64,000 nucleotides of DNA from Burkholderia arboris. GTDB lineage: Bacteria; Pseudomonadota; Gammaproteobacteria; Burkholderiales; Burkholderiaceae. Below are positions 54,676 to 63,736 of the stretch, piece by piece. Within the stretch, counting starts at the first letter, position 1. Each line of letters opens with the position of its first letter. Both the position numbers and the translations under genes were made by a program. The notes below the pieces were generated by a model that did no database searches, had not been told where the DNA came from, and saw only the letters and a program-made list of their open reading frames with translations. The stretch covers positions 1 through 64,000 of the forward strand of contig NZ_CABVPX010000006.1 of the NCBI RefSeq assembly GCF_902499125.1, in the 5' to 3' direction.

Positions 54676-55059
54676 ATGCAGGAAGAGGGAATACGCGAAG
54701 CGCTGAATGCGCACTGGCAAGCGTCGGCGGCCGGCGATCTCGACGCGGAACACGATATTTACGATGACGATGTCGTCTGTGACTATCCGCAGTCAGGGGA
54801 ACGCATCCTGGGACGAATGAATCTGCAGGCATTGCGGGGTCATCATCCCGGCAAGCCGGCAGGTTTCGACGTCAGGCGAATTCAAGGAGAAGGCAATCTA
54901 TGGGTTACGGAATACGCGATCACCTATAACGGCCGGCCGACTTGCACGGTCAGCATCATGGCGTTCCGCGACGGCAAGGTCGTTCACGAGACCCAGTATT
55001 TTTCCGATCCGTTCGAAGCGCCGGATTGGCGGAGGCAATGGGTTCAGCAGATCACGTGA
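54676..55059 (+). CDS. SnoaL-like/NTF2-fold small protein
   Basis: A 127-residue NTF2-fold protein. It has HWQASAAGDLDAEHDIYDDDVVCDYPQSGERILGRMNLQALRGHHP, then VTEYAITYNGRPTCTVSIMAFRDGKVVHETQYFSDPFEAP. This is the common SnoaL/polyketide-cyclase-like stress protein of soil bacteria, unlike the BaiE-type ones in the first 21 kb. Ribosome-binding site is GGAGG about 9 nt upstream. Function unknown. Confidence 0.82.
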   Translation: MQEEGIREALNAHWQASAAGDLDAEHDIYDDDVVCDYPQSGERILGRMNLQALRGHHPGKPAGFDVRRIQGEGNLWVTEYAITYNGRPTCTVSIMAFRDGKVVHETQYFSDPFEAPDWRRQWVQQIT

Positions 55060-55228
55060 CAAGGCATGGCGGCCGGATCAACCTTCTCGTCCCGAGCGGC
55101 GAGAACGGCACGCGAGACCACGCGGATGTTGCAGCTGTGAACACATGCCGGCACGCGGGCCGCCTGCATTCGTGTGCCGAATTTCGCGCCGGTCCCTTGC
55201 TGCGACTGGGCCGGCGCGCGTAACCGGT

Positions 55229-55504
55229 TTACCGTCCCGATGTTTCAGCTTCGAGACGCCCCTCTTCCCACAGAGCCCAGAAACGGCTGCCGGCGCGATA
55301 CGGATTTGCGCGTCGCGTGCCGTGATCGGCGATGCCCTGGCGAAACGCGCCGTACAGCGTCAGCGGCGGATTGTCGACGCAGGCAGCTTCGCGCGTGACC
55401 GGCATGCGGCGTTCGGACACGAGCCGGCGGATCAGCGATGCGCCGTCGATCACGTCCAGTTCGTCGATGGTATCGCTGCGGCTGAGGACTTCGACGGTAT
55501 TCAT
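55229..55504 (-). CDS. Hypothetical protein, 91 residues
   Basis: A short protein beginning MNTVEVLSRSDTIDELDVID and ending EEGRLEAETSGR. It has the mixed charged composition of a soluble helical protein and no cysteines or membrane segments. It starts with a good GGGAGA 5-10 nt before ATG at 55504, which supports reality. It lies 263 bp downstream of the diguanylate cyclase on the same strand. No family recognised. Confidence 0.6.
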   Translation of the reverse strand: MNTVEVLSRSDTIDELDVIDGASLIRRLVSERRMPVTREAACVDNPPLTLYGAFRQGIADHGTRRANPYRAGSRFWALWEEGRLEAETSGR

Positions 55505-55767
55505 GTTGGGTCTCCCTGACAACCTGTTTCCCTGACAGAGAGCAATAAGAGTGCCAACCATGAAAAGCCTTGCGCTGCGTCGATCGTGCGGGCTTCTGCG
55601 GCCAACGTGTTGCGTGGCGAACGGCGGTGTTACGGAACACGTCACGTGACACGCGAACGGGCGGCGCCACGTGCGAACCCGCAAAGCGTTGCGAAACTGA
55701 ATCGTCAGGAGGATGCGGCAGGCGGGGGAAAGACGGAGAGCCAGCGGGCGACACGAGTGTCGCCGGC

Positions 55768-57318
55768 TCAGTTTGTGGCGGCCGGCGCCATGCGGCGGCT
55801 GCCGCTCGAATAGAAGCAGTAGATACCCTTGCCGGCCGACTTTGCGTCGTACAGCGCGCTGTCGGCCTGCCGGATCAGTTCGTCGGGCGAGCCGTGCCCG
55901 TCGTCGAGCGCGATGCCGATGCTGATGCCGATGCAGACGGTCTCGCCGATCGACAGCGTGTATGGCGCCGAGATCTGCCGGATGATCCGCGCGGCGAGGA
56001 TCGAGCACGCCTGCATCGTCGTGTCGTCGATCGCGACGATGAACTCGTCGCCGCCGATACGCGCGGCGAACTCGCCGCGCGGCAGCGTCTTGCCGAGGCG
56101 CTCGGCGACCTGCGTGAGCACTTCGTCGCCGGCCTGGTGGCCGCACCGGTCGTTGATCGACTTGAAACCGTCGAGGTCGAGATACATGACGGCGAAGGCC
56201 GGGCTCGGCAGGCGCGGCCGGCGCGCGAGCATCCGCTTGAGCTCTGCATGCAGTTCGTGGCGGTTCGGCAAACCCGTCAACGCGTCGTGCCGCGCGAGGT
56301 GCCGGATGTGCTGTTCGGTCTGGCGGCGCGCGGTGACGTCCTCGACGATGATCACCGCGTTGCCGTCCGGCACGCGGTGACGCGTCAGTTCGAGCTGGCG
56401 GCCGTCGACGAGCGCGATGTCGAATGGCCCGGGTTCGTTGCGGCTCAGCCACGCGTCGCACTGCGCGGCGAGACCGAGGCCGCCGGGATCGGTCACGGCG
56501 TTCGTGCCGAGCGCCGCGACGACGGCCGGCAGCGGCGTATCGAGCATGATTTCGCGCGGCGAGCCGAACAGTTGCGCGGTGCGCCGGTTGGCGACGATCA
56601 CGCGGCTGTCGCCGTCGATCATGCACAGGCCGTGCGGCATGTAGGTCAGGGCGGCGTCGAAGCGCGCGACGAGTTCGGCGTTGCGCTGGCGCGCGGCGAT
56701 CAGCGCAACGAGCACGCGGTAGTGGCGCTGGACGACCGTGCGCATGGCCGCAAGATAGATCGCGAGCGGCGGCAGCAGCAGCCACGCGCCGGACCGGTGA
56801 GCGAGCAGTGCGCCGACGCCGATCGGCAGCACGCCGAGTGCGACCTGCGTCATCGCGAGCCGCGGCAGCGCCGAATTGCGCGACGCGATGCCGCCGAACA
56901 CGCCGCCCGCAACCATCACCGACAGCGTGCCGAGCTCGACGTCGACGGCCTGCACGCAGCCCATCACGCCGAGGCCGAGCACGAAGCACGCGACGAGCGA
57001 TACCGGCGCATAGCGCGCCGCCCAGAATTCGGCGCGGTCGTCGCCGGCGTTGCGCCGTACCGCGTAGGCCCGTGCGATCGACAGGCGCGCGACGAGCAGG
57101 CCGACGTCGACGATCAGCCACGCGAGACACCACAGCTGCTGTAGCCGGATCAGCGCCACGGCCGCGACGAAGCCGCTCGCGAGCCCGGACAGCGCCATCG
57201 GACGCACGTCCTCGAACAGCGTCACGAGCATCGACGGACGCAGCGCAGCCGTCACACGGTGGTTGCCGGAGGGAGGAGTGGCGAGAACGGAGTTCAGGAG
57301 AGATGCCCTGACTGCCAT
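55768..57318 (-). CDS. Membrane-bound PAS-GGDEF diguanylate cyclase
   Basis: A 516-residue signalling enzyme. Residues ~40-200 have about six membrane segments. A PAS domain follows at about 217-330 (FDAALTYMPHGLCMIDGDSRV). The GGDEF domain begins near 335 (RHDALTGLPNR) and has the intact active site GGDEF at 422-426. Eight residues before it are PRGEF rather than RxxD, so the allosteric c-di-GMP inhibition site is missing. MAVRASLLN at 57318 is chosen with GAGG upstream. Expected role: c-di-GMP synthesis without feedback control through the I-site. The sensed signal is unknown. Confidence 0.92.
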   Translation of the reverse strand: MAVRASLLNSVLATPPSGNHRVTAALRPSMLVTLFEDVRPMALSGLASGFVAAVALIRLQQLWCLAWLIVDVGLLVARLSIARAYAVRRNAGDDRAEFWAARYAPVSLVACFVLGLGVMGCVQAVDVELGTLSVMVAGGVFGGIASRNSALPRLAMTQVALGVLPIGVGALLAHRSGAWLLLPPLAIYLAAMRTVVQRHYRVLVALIAARQRNAELVARFDAALTYMPHGLCMIDGDSRVIVANRRTAQLFGSPREIMLDTPLPAVVAALGTNAVTDPGGLGLAAQCDAWLSRNEPGPFDIALVDGRQLELTRHRVPDGNAVIIVEDVTARRQTEQHIRHLARHDALTGLPNRHELHAELKRMLARRPRLPSPAFAVMYLDLDGFKSINDRCGHQAGDEVLTQVAERLGKTLPRGEFAARIGGDEFIVAIDDTTMQACSILAARIIRQISAPYTLSIGETVCIGISIGIALDDGHGSPDELIRQADSALYDAKSAGKGIYCFYSSGSRRMAPAATN

Positions 57319-57808
57319 GATTTTTGACCTCGACACGCTGTCGGGATGGCTGGCGGCGCCCGCACGGCACGTGGCGGAAGCACCGGCCGAGCCGGATGCG
57401 CACGACATTACCATGAAAAATAGACAGCGCGGGGCAGCCGGCCGCGCCGCGCGCTAGTCGTAAACCACGCCTGCGAAAGGCTTGCGCATTCGACGGCGCG
57501 AGGGCAGCATCGTTGCGAACGGAACGATGCGCGAGGGCCGACCGGAGACCGGCTGCAATGCGTGGCGCGCGTGCTCGTCGGGTGAGGTCGACACGGCCAA
57601 AGCCCGTGCGAATCCGGGTTAAACGCAGACGAATCGCTGCCCGCGACCGCCCGCCGCAGCCCGGCTGAATCCCGTTATAAGAAATTCAATAAGTATTTCA
57701 TGCGAGAAATACTATAGGCGATATATCTAAAACAATGCCAGAATGCGCGCCGCTCCGAACGCCGCGACACCCTATCGCCGTCCGAGCCGCATCAGGAGGT
57801 TCCCCCCA
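57319..57808. other. Divergent region: diguanylate cyclase / molybdenum hydroxylase operon
   Basis: 490 bp. An AT-rich segment (57675-57745) holds a 22-bp palindrome at 57692-57713 with possible -10 elements (TTATAA at 57675-57680, ACTATAGG after the palindrome). The AGGAGGT ribosome-binding site of the Mo subunit is at 57794-57800. No gene seen. Confidence 0.5.
57692..57713. promoter_or_regulatory. Palindromic operator AGTATTTC-N6-GAAATACT
   Basis: Perfect 8-bp arms around ATGCGA, 96 bp before the molybdenum-hydroxylase start. Probable repressor or activator site for that operon; the regulator is not identified in the window. Confidence 0.6.
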
Positions 57809-60688
57809 ATGAAAAACCACGGCCTGTCACGGCGGGGTTTTCTGAAAGCCAGCGTGCTGGCGGGCGTCGCAGTGTATGTCGCGCCCCTGGGCAGCCGCGC
57901 ATTCGCGGCGCTCTTCGAAGAAAAACTCCTTACCCCCGTCAAATGGGATAGCGTCACCGGCATCCCCCAATTCCGCATCGACGGCATCGCGAAGGTCACG
58001 GGCTCGAAAGTGTTCGCCCGCGACGTGCGCGCGGCCGACATGCCGCACTGGCCCCAGCAGCAGTCGCATGCGCTGATCCTGCGCGTCACGCAGGCCGACC
58101 GCACGTACGAAGGCTTCGACCTGTCGCTGCTCGGCGACGACCTGAAGCCGGACCGCGTGGTCACGGCCGACGATCTCGCACGCGACGGCGTCGCGTTCCC
58201 GGCGTTCTACGGCGACGACATGCTGTTGCCGGCCGGCAAGACGCCCGCGTATCTCGGCCATGCAGTCGCGATCCTCATCTATCACGACTTCGCGCGCTTC
58301 CGTTTCGCGAAGAACGCGTTGAAGTTCCGCGACGACGTGATCCGCTACGGCGCGGTCACGGGCCCGCTCGAGCGCGATCCGTGGGGTACCTTCCGCTACG
58401 TGCGCGTGGGTGGCAAGACGGCCTATGACGACGACGTCTATTCGAGCCTGAAGGACGCGCCGATCTTCCCGAGCATGATGCGCAAGCACCTGCCGGTCTG
58501 GCCGGACGGCAAGGAACACGGCAAGCTGGACGAGCAGGGCATGTTCCTGGCCGGGCAGATCGCCAGCGAGCTCGATCATCCGACGGCCGACTGGCTCGTG
58601 TTCGACCGCGAATACAACACGCAGTCGGTCGATACGGCCGCGCTCGAGCCCGACAACGCGAACTGCTGGTACGACGCCGCGACGCAGTCGCTGCACCTCG
58701 TCGTGCCGACGCAGTCGCCGCTCGAAGTGTCGGAGAACGCGGCCGCGATGGTCGCGAAATGCCGCTTCCCGGTGAAGAAGCTGTTCGTGCATCCGTGCTA
58801 CACGGTCGGCTACGGCTCGAAGGATCACTTCAACGTGCCGTTCTACGGCCTCGTCTGCGCGCTGTACGCGGACGGCCGCCCGGTACGTTTCGCGAACGAC
58901 CGCTACGAGCAGTTCCAGACGTCGCTGAAGCGTCACGCGTTCAAGATGCATTACCGGATCGCGGTCGACCGCAATACGGGCCTGCTGCAGTCGTTCAAGG
59001 GCGACTTCGAGGCGAACGGCGGCGGCCGCATGAACTTCTCGCCGTCGGTCGCGATGGTCGGCGCCACGGCCGCGCAATCGATCTACTACTTCCCGAAGAG
59101 CGACCTGGCTTCGGTCGCGATCGCGACGCGCGCGATCGACGCCGGCTCGGCACGCGGCTACGGCACGCTGCAGAGCATGGCCGCGACCGAGATGGCGATC
59201 GACGAGATCGCCGCGCAGCTGAACATCGACCCGATCGATTTCCGTCTGCGCAACGCGCTGCGTTCGGGGATGAAGAACACGCAGGGTGCGATTCCCGCCG
59301 GCGCGCTGCGCGTCGACGAAGTGCTGGAGCGCGCGAAGCAGCATCCGCTGTGGACGCGCCGTGCCGCGCGCAAGACCGAATTCGAGGCGGCGCATCCGGG
59401 CAAGCGCTACGGCGTCGGCTTCGCGTGCGTGCAGAAGGATTTCGGCACGGGCGCGGAAGCGTCGTTCGCGAAGGTCGAGTTCGACGAGAACGGCAAGGTG
59501 TCACTGCGGCACACGGCGGCCGAGATCGGCACCGGGATGTCGACGTCGCAGGCCGTCGCGGTCGCGAAATGGCTCGGCCGTCCGGCGACGGACGTGCTCG
59601 TGGCCCAGACCGAATGGCCGGACCTGCCGGTCGAGACGAGCGGCGATCCGTACCTGATGTCGCAGGCCGACCAGGATCGCCTGAGCGCGAACCCGCGCTG
59701 GTCGCCGGGCTATGCGTCGCCGTCGAGCGCGACGAACTCGGCGTATTACTTCACGCACAGCACGCGCGAAGCCGCCCGTGCGGTGTTCCGCTACGGCCTG
59801 TGGCCGGCCGCGATGTCGATCTGGACGCGCGGCCTCGGCGGCGGTCAGGCCGCGCCGTACACGATCCGTATCGAGGACGCGCGCTGGGTCGACGGCAAGC
59901 TGACCGCCGACGGCCTCGAGCCGCTGACGTTCGAACAGCTTGCGAAACAGGCGCATGCGCTCGGCCTGCCGACCGGCGCCGCCGTGCACGTGTTCAACCG
60001 CTGGCAGTGGACCGAAGCCGAGTTCGAAGTGGGCGGTGCGGTCGAGCGCTTGCCGATCGACGCGCTGTCGCTGCGCGTCGGCGCGCCGAAGACGGGCGCC
60101 GACAGCGGCCCGGTGCCGGGCACGGCCGCGCCGGCCGGCGCGACCGCGATGCGCGTCACGCTGGCGCCGACCGCGAACGGCTATCGCGTGCTGGACCGCA
60201 AGCGCGTGTTCATCCCGCCGACGAGCCGCAACAACGCGGCCGTCACGTACTACACGGCGGTCGGCACGCTCGTCGAGCTGGCCGTGCACGAAGCGACCGG
60301 CAAGGTCGAGCTGCTCACGCACCACTCGATCATGGAATGCGGCAACCAGATTTCGCCGCAGCTCGTGTCGGGCCAGTTGCAGGGCGGTCTCGCGATGGGC
60401 ATCGGTCACGCGCTGCACGAGTACCTGCCGCTCTATGAGGACGGCCCCGGCAACGGCACGTGGAACTTCAACCGTTACCAGCTGCCGCGCGCGTCGGATG
60501 TCGCCGTGTGGACGCAGACGGGCGACGTGTTGCCGCCGCTGTCCGAGACCGATCCGCCGAAGGGCGTCGCCGAAGTGGTGATGATTCCCGTCGTCGGCGC
60601 GATCGTGAACGGCATCGCGCACGCGATCGGCCATCGTTTCACCGACCTGCCGGTGACCTCGCAAAAGATTCAGGAGGTGCTCGCATGA
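57809..60688 (+). CDS. Molybdopterin-binding subunit of periplasmic aldehyde/isoquinoline oxidoreductase (IorB-like)
   Basis: A 959-residue catalytic subunit of the xanthine-oxidase family. The Tat signal SRRGFLKASVLAGVAVYVAP places it in the periplasm. Further landmarks are PQFRIDGIAKVTGSKVFARD at the start of the mature chain, the MoCo-binding stretches RGYGTLQSMAATEMAIDEIAAQL and AEIGTGMSTSQAVAVAKWLG, and the C-terminal ATGKVELLTHHSIMECGNQISPQL-VSGQLQGGLAMGIG region. These fit the IorB/aldehyde dehydrogenase branch with a separate small subunit and cytochrome. Start at 57809 has AGGAGGT. ATGA overlap with the next gene. Substrate likely an aldehyde or N-heterocycle. Confidence 0.92.
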   Translation: MKNHGLSRRGFLKASVLAGVAVYVAPLGSRAFAALFEEKLLTPVKWDSVTGIPQFRIDGIAKVTGSKVFARDVRAADMPHWPQQQSHALILRVTQADRTYEGFDLSLLGDDLKPDRVVTADDLARDGVAFPAFYGDDMLLPAGKTPAYLGHAVAILIYHDFARFRFAKNALKFRDDVIRYGAVTGPLERDPWGTFRYVRVGGKTAYDDDVYSSLKDAPIFPSMMRKHLPVWPDGKEHGKLDEQGMFLAGQIASELDHPTADWLVFDREYNTQSVDTAALEPDNANCWYDAATQSLHLVVPTQSPLEVSENAAAMVAKCRFPVKKLFVHPCYTVGYGSKDHFNVPFYGLVCALYADGRPVRFANDRYEQFQTSLKRHAFKMHYRIAVDRNTGLLQSFKGDFEANGGGRMNFSPSVAMVGATAAQSIYYFPKSDLASVAIATRAIDAGSARGYGTLQSMAATEMAIDEIAAQLNIDPIDFRLRNALRSGMKNTQGAIPAGALRVDEVLERAKQHPLWTRRAARKTEFEAAHPGKRYGVGFACVQKDFGTGAEASFAKVEFDENGKVSLRHTAAEIGTGMSTSQAVAVAKWLGRPATDVLVAQTEWPDLPVETSGDPYLMSQADQDRLSANPRWSPGYASPSSATNSAYYFTHSTREAARAVFRYGLWPAAMSIWTRGLGGGQAAPYTIRIEDARWVDGKLTADGLEPLTFEQLAKQAHALGLPTGAAVHVFNRWQWTEAEFEVGGAVERLPIDALSLRVGAPKTGADSGPVPGTAAPAGATAMRVTLAPTANGYRVLDRKRVFIPPTSRNNAAVTYYTAVGTLVELAVHEATGKVELLTHHSIMECGNQISPQLVSGQLQGGLAMGIGHALHEYLPLYEDGPGNGTWNFNRYQLPRASDVAVWTQTGDVLPPLSETDPPKGVAEVVMIPVVGAIVNGIAHAIGHRFTDLPVTSQKIQEVLA

Positions 60689-61401
60689 CGACCGCCCAAA
60701 CCGCGGCTTCGGCCGCGAGCGCCAGCGCGGCTGCGACCGGCGCTTCCGCGCCGGCGGCGGCTTCGGCCGCACCGGCATCCGTTCCTGCCGCGCCGGCTAC
60801 GCCGGCATCGGCATCGGCATCGGCGCCGGCCGCCGTCGAGCGTCCGCTTGTCCGCTTCCAGCAGAAGCCGCTGTCGGTGAACATCAACGGCAAGTCCGTC
60901 GGCCCGATGCAGGTGCCGGAAGGGCTGATGATGATCGAGTTCCTGCACGAGTACGCGGGCCTCACCGGTTCGCGGCTCGGCTGCGGGCAGGGCATCTGCC
61001 ACGCGTGCGTCGTGATCGTCGACAAGCCGGACGGCACGAGCGAGGAAATGCGCACCTGCATTACCGGCGCGCACTTCTTCCACGGCCGCTCGATCCGCAC
61101 GATCGAAGGCCACGCGAAGCGCAATGAAGCGGGCGAGGTGGTCGAGCTGTCGCCGATCCAGCAGAAATTCCTCGAGCACTTCAGCTTCCAGTGCGGTTAC
61201 TGCACGCCGGGCTTCGTCAATGCGGCGACCGTGCTGATCGAACGCCTGAAGCGCGAGCCGATCGCGAAGGCCGACGTCGAACGCACGATCACCGACGCGC
61301 TCGACGCGCACATCTGCCGCTGCACGGGCTATGTCCGCTACTACGAAGCCGTCAAGGACGTGGTGCTGACGACGCCGGGACTCGTGAAGGACGCCGCATG
61401 A
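60685..61401 (+). CDS. 2Fe-2S subunit with an Ala/Ser/Pro-rich N-terminal extension
   Basis: A 238-residue small subunit. The plant-type cluster ligands are Cys100, 105, 108 and 125 (CGQGICHAC...C), and the second cluster's are Cys170, 173, 211 and 213 (CGYCTPG, CRCTGY). Subunits of this family are normally about 155 residues; here residues 1-52 are almost only Ala, Ser, Pro and Thr, an extra disordered extension. It has no signal of its own and presumably travels with the Tat-exported large subunit. Coupled to both neighbours by ATGA overlaps. Confidence 0.92.
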   Translation: MTTAQTAASAASASAAATGASAPAAASAAPASVPAAPATPASASASAPAAVERPLVRFQQKPLSVNINGKSVGPMQVPEGLMMIEFLHEYAGLTGSRLGCGQGICHACVVIVDKPDGTSEEMRTCITGAHFFHGRSIRTIEGHAKRNEAGEVVELSPIQQKFLEHFSFQCGYCTPGFVNAATVLIERLKREPIAKADVERTITDALDAHICRCTGYVRYYEAVKDVVLTTPGLVKDAA

Positions 61402-62657
61402 AACGCACACTCGCTCATCGCGTCGCGCGGGCTGCGGGCCTGCCCGCACTCGCAGCGGCCTGCGCGCTGCTGCTCGCCGCATGCGGCGGCCACGACGCAC
61501 CGGCCTCGAACGCTGCGTCCGGCGCGCCCGGCGCCGACCAGGTCGCGCGCGGCCGCTATCTCGTCAAGGCCGCCGACTGTGCGGCGTGCCACACCGCGAA
61601 GGACGGCGCGCCGTTCGCCGGCGGCGCGGCACTCGAATCGCCGTTCGGCACGTTCTACGGCTCGAACATCACGCCCGACAAGGATCACGGGATCGGCAAC
61701 TGGAGCGCGGACGAGTTCTACGCCGCGCTGCACGACGGCAAGGCGCCCGGCAAGCGCCTGTATCCGTCGATGCCGTACACGTCGTACCGGCAGCTCACGC
61801 GCGCCGACGCCGACGCGATGTATGCGTACCTGATGACGGTCAAGCCGGTCGCACAGGAAAACCGCGCGCACGACCTGAAGTTCCCGTACAACCTGCGCTT
61901 CGGCATGGTTTTCTGGGACATGGTGTTCCTGAAGGACAGCCTGCCGGATGCGTCGGCCGGGCAATCCGCCGACTGGCAGCGCGGCCGCTATCTCGCGGGG
62001 GCGCTCGGCCACTGCGCGGAATGCCACACGCCGCGCGCATTCACGGGCCAGCTCGACGGTGCGAAGCCGTTCGCGGGTGCCGCGCTCGGCCGCGTGGCCG
62101 CGCCGGACATCACGCCGGCCGGCCTCGCCGCGCGCGGCTGGACGGGCACCGACCTGCAGACGTTCTTCGGCGTCGGCATCGCGCCGCAAGGCTCCGCGTT
62201 CGGCGAGATGTATCCGGTCGTGCACCTGAGCACGCAGTACCTGACGAAGGACGACCTGCGCGGGCTGTCGGTGTACCTGCTTGGCGACAAGCCGCCCGCG
62301 CCGGAACCGGTGAAGCCGGTGTCGGCCGATGCCGCGCAGCTGGCGGCCGGACGCTCGGTGTATCTCGCGGTGTGCGCGGGCTGCCACGGCTTCAACGGCG
62401 AAGGCAAGCCGCACGTGGCGGTGCCGATGAACGGCAACTCGACGGTGCGCCAGGGCGATCCGCGCAACCTGCTGGTCGCGATGCTCGACGGCATCGGCGA
62501 GCAGAAGTTCGCCGGCTTCGAAAACCTGCAGCCGATGCCGGGCTTCGCGCACACGCTGAGCGACGATGAACTCGCGCAGCTCGCCAATTACCTGCGCGCG
62601 ACGTGGGGCGGCCAGCCCGCGAGCGTCACGCCGGCCGACGTGAAGGCGATGCGTTAA
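61398..62657 (+). CDS. Tri-haem cytochrome c lipoprotein, electron acceptor of the Mo hydroxylase
   Basis: A 419-residue protein with three haem-binding motifs: CAACH (61-65), CAECH (206-210) and CAGCH (326-330), the arrangement of the alcohol/aldehyde dehydrogenase cytochrome subunit. A lipobox LLLAAC with Cys29 makes it a membrane-anchored lipoprotein. It would take electrons from the 2Fe-2S subunit and pass them to ubiquinone or to a terminal oxidase. Start ATG at 61398 overlaps the stop of the preceding gene (ATGA). Last gene of the operon. Confidence 0.94.
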   Translation: MKRTLAHRVARAAGLPALAAACALLLAACGGHDAPASNAASGAPGADQVARGRYLVKAADCAACHTAKDGAPFAGGAALESPFGTFYGSNITPDKDHGIGNWSADEFYAALHDGKAPGKRLYPSMPYTSYRQLTRADADAMYAYLMTVKPVAQENRAHDLKFPYNLRFGMVFWDMVFLKDSLPDASAGQSADWQRGRYLAGALGHCAECHTPRAFTGQLDGAKPFAGAALGRVAAPDITPAGLAARGWTGTDLQTFFGVGIAPQGSAFGEMYPVVHLSTQYLTKDDLRGLSVYLLGDKPPAPEPVKPVSADAAQLAAGRSVYLAVCAGCHGFNGEGKPHVAVPMNGNSTVRQGDPRNLLVAMLDGIGEQKFAGFENLQPMPGFAHTLSDDELAQLANYLRATWGGQPASVTPADVKAMR

Positions 62658-62666
62658 GTCGTACCG

Positions 62667-62738
62667 CGGGGCGGGGTGTCGCGCGCGAGGCAGCCGGTTT
62701 CCGGCGCTTGCGCGCGATGCGTCGCCCCGTTTATTGCT
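62667..62738 (+). terminator. Possible long hairpin terminator of the Mo operon
   Basis: CGGGGCG near 62669 pairs with CGCCCCG near 62724, with inner GCGCGCGAG/CTTGCGCGC pairing; TTTATT follows. Complex and without a firm T-run. Confidence 0.35.
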
Positions 62739-62746
62739 GCGGCGCT

Positions 62747-62917
62747 TCAGTAGCCGCCGCCTCCGCCACCGCCACCGCCTCCGCTCCCTCCGGAGCCGCC
62801 GCCGTACCGGCTCATGCCCGGTCCTTGCGACACGCCGCTGCCCGACGACGTACATCCCGCCGACAGCACGAGCATCAGCGCCGCGACCAGCGCCGCGGCC
62901 AACGTTGCCGATTTCAT
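62747..62917 (-). CDS. Glycine-rich small lipoprotein
   Basis: A 56-residue protein. MKSATLAAALVAALMLVLSAGC is a lipoprotein signal with lipobox L-S-A-G-C (Cys22). The mature part is Ser/Gly-rich and ends in RYGGGSGGS followed by ten glycines and a tyrosine. AAGGAGAT lies 6-13 nt upstream of ATG at 62917, a strong ribosome-binding site. Small glycine-rich lipoproteins like this are common and uncharacterised in Burkholderia. It is convergent with the Mo operon. Confidence 0.7.
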   Translation of the reverse strand: MKSATLAAALVAALMLVLSAGCTSSGSGVSQGPGMSRYGGGSGGSGGGGGGGGGGY

Positions 62918-63119
62918 TGCAATCTCCTTGCAGCGCGCAGGCCGCAGGAAAGGCCGGTTCGCGTGAACCGCGCGTCTGCGCGATGAAAAGACGTTTCGGC
63001 GGGCCGATTATTCCATGCTTTTTGCGTATCGTCGCGCGCGAAGGGGCCGGATCGACGGCATGGCGCGGCGACTTGATACACCCCGGCAGGCCGCCATTCC
63101 GATTCCGACAAAAACAGCC

Positions 63120-63590
63120 ATGCGTGCCATCACCGAGCGAGCGTCTCGCGAGCCGTTGCGAACGTCCCGTCCGGTCTTGTCCGGCTGCGTGTCGTTCGCC
63201 ATCGGCGGCCCGTTGATGGCCGCACTCGCATGGCCGCTCGTGATGCTGGTTGCGTGGTCCGTCATCCACGGGCCGCAATGGGACACGCGGGCACTCTGCG
63301 CGGGCAGGGTGCCGATGATCTGCGTCGCGTCGTTCGGGTTCGGCGATGTCCTGCCTGCGATCGTGGCCGGCGGCATCATGGGCGCGATCGGCATGCGCGT
63401 ACGACGATGCCGGCTCGTGTTGCTGGGGGTAATCGGCGCGGGCGCGATGACCGGATAGGCGTTTCTGACCGCAGTCCTGCTTGGCATGGACGGAGTCGGC
63501 GGCATCGACGGCGTTGCGATCCTCGATTCGATCGTGACGTCAGCGGTGATGTCGCACTGGTTGCGCCGGCAGTTCGAACGCCGGGGTTGA
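63120..63590 (+). pseudogene. Small membrane protein interrupted by an in-frame TAG
   Basis: Reading from ATG at 63120 (MRAITERASREPLR) gives three or four hydrophobic segments: PLMAALAWPLVMLVAWSVIHG, then VPMICVASFGFGDVLPAIVAGG, then LVLLGVIGAGAMTG. TAG at 63456-63458 falls in the middle of the last. The same frame continues for 43 more codons, still membrane-like (AFLTAVLLGMDGVGG) and ends at 63590 with QFERRG. A nonsense mutation or sequencing error in a ~156-residue protein is likely. The longer in-frame start at 63015 has no ribosome-binding site. Family not recognised. Confidence 0.5.
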
Positions 63591-63736
63591 GCACGACGCG
63601 AAGCGCCATCGAGCGCTTGCCCGATGATACGTATCAACCGGGCAATCCGGGGCGGCACCGCGCGGCCGTGACGACGGTCAGCGGCCTGCGTGGCTTTCCT
63701 TCATTCGGAGGCCGCCGTCGCGGCGGCGGTGGCACA

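Noticed and set aside
61341-63278. 645-residue minus-strand frame over the cytochrome gene
   Set aside because: Antisense to three haem motifs with clear coding sense on the plus strand; only the small 62747-62917 gene is supported on the minus strand, in a different frame.
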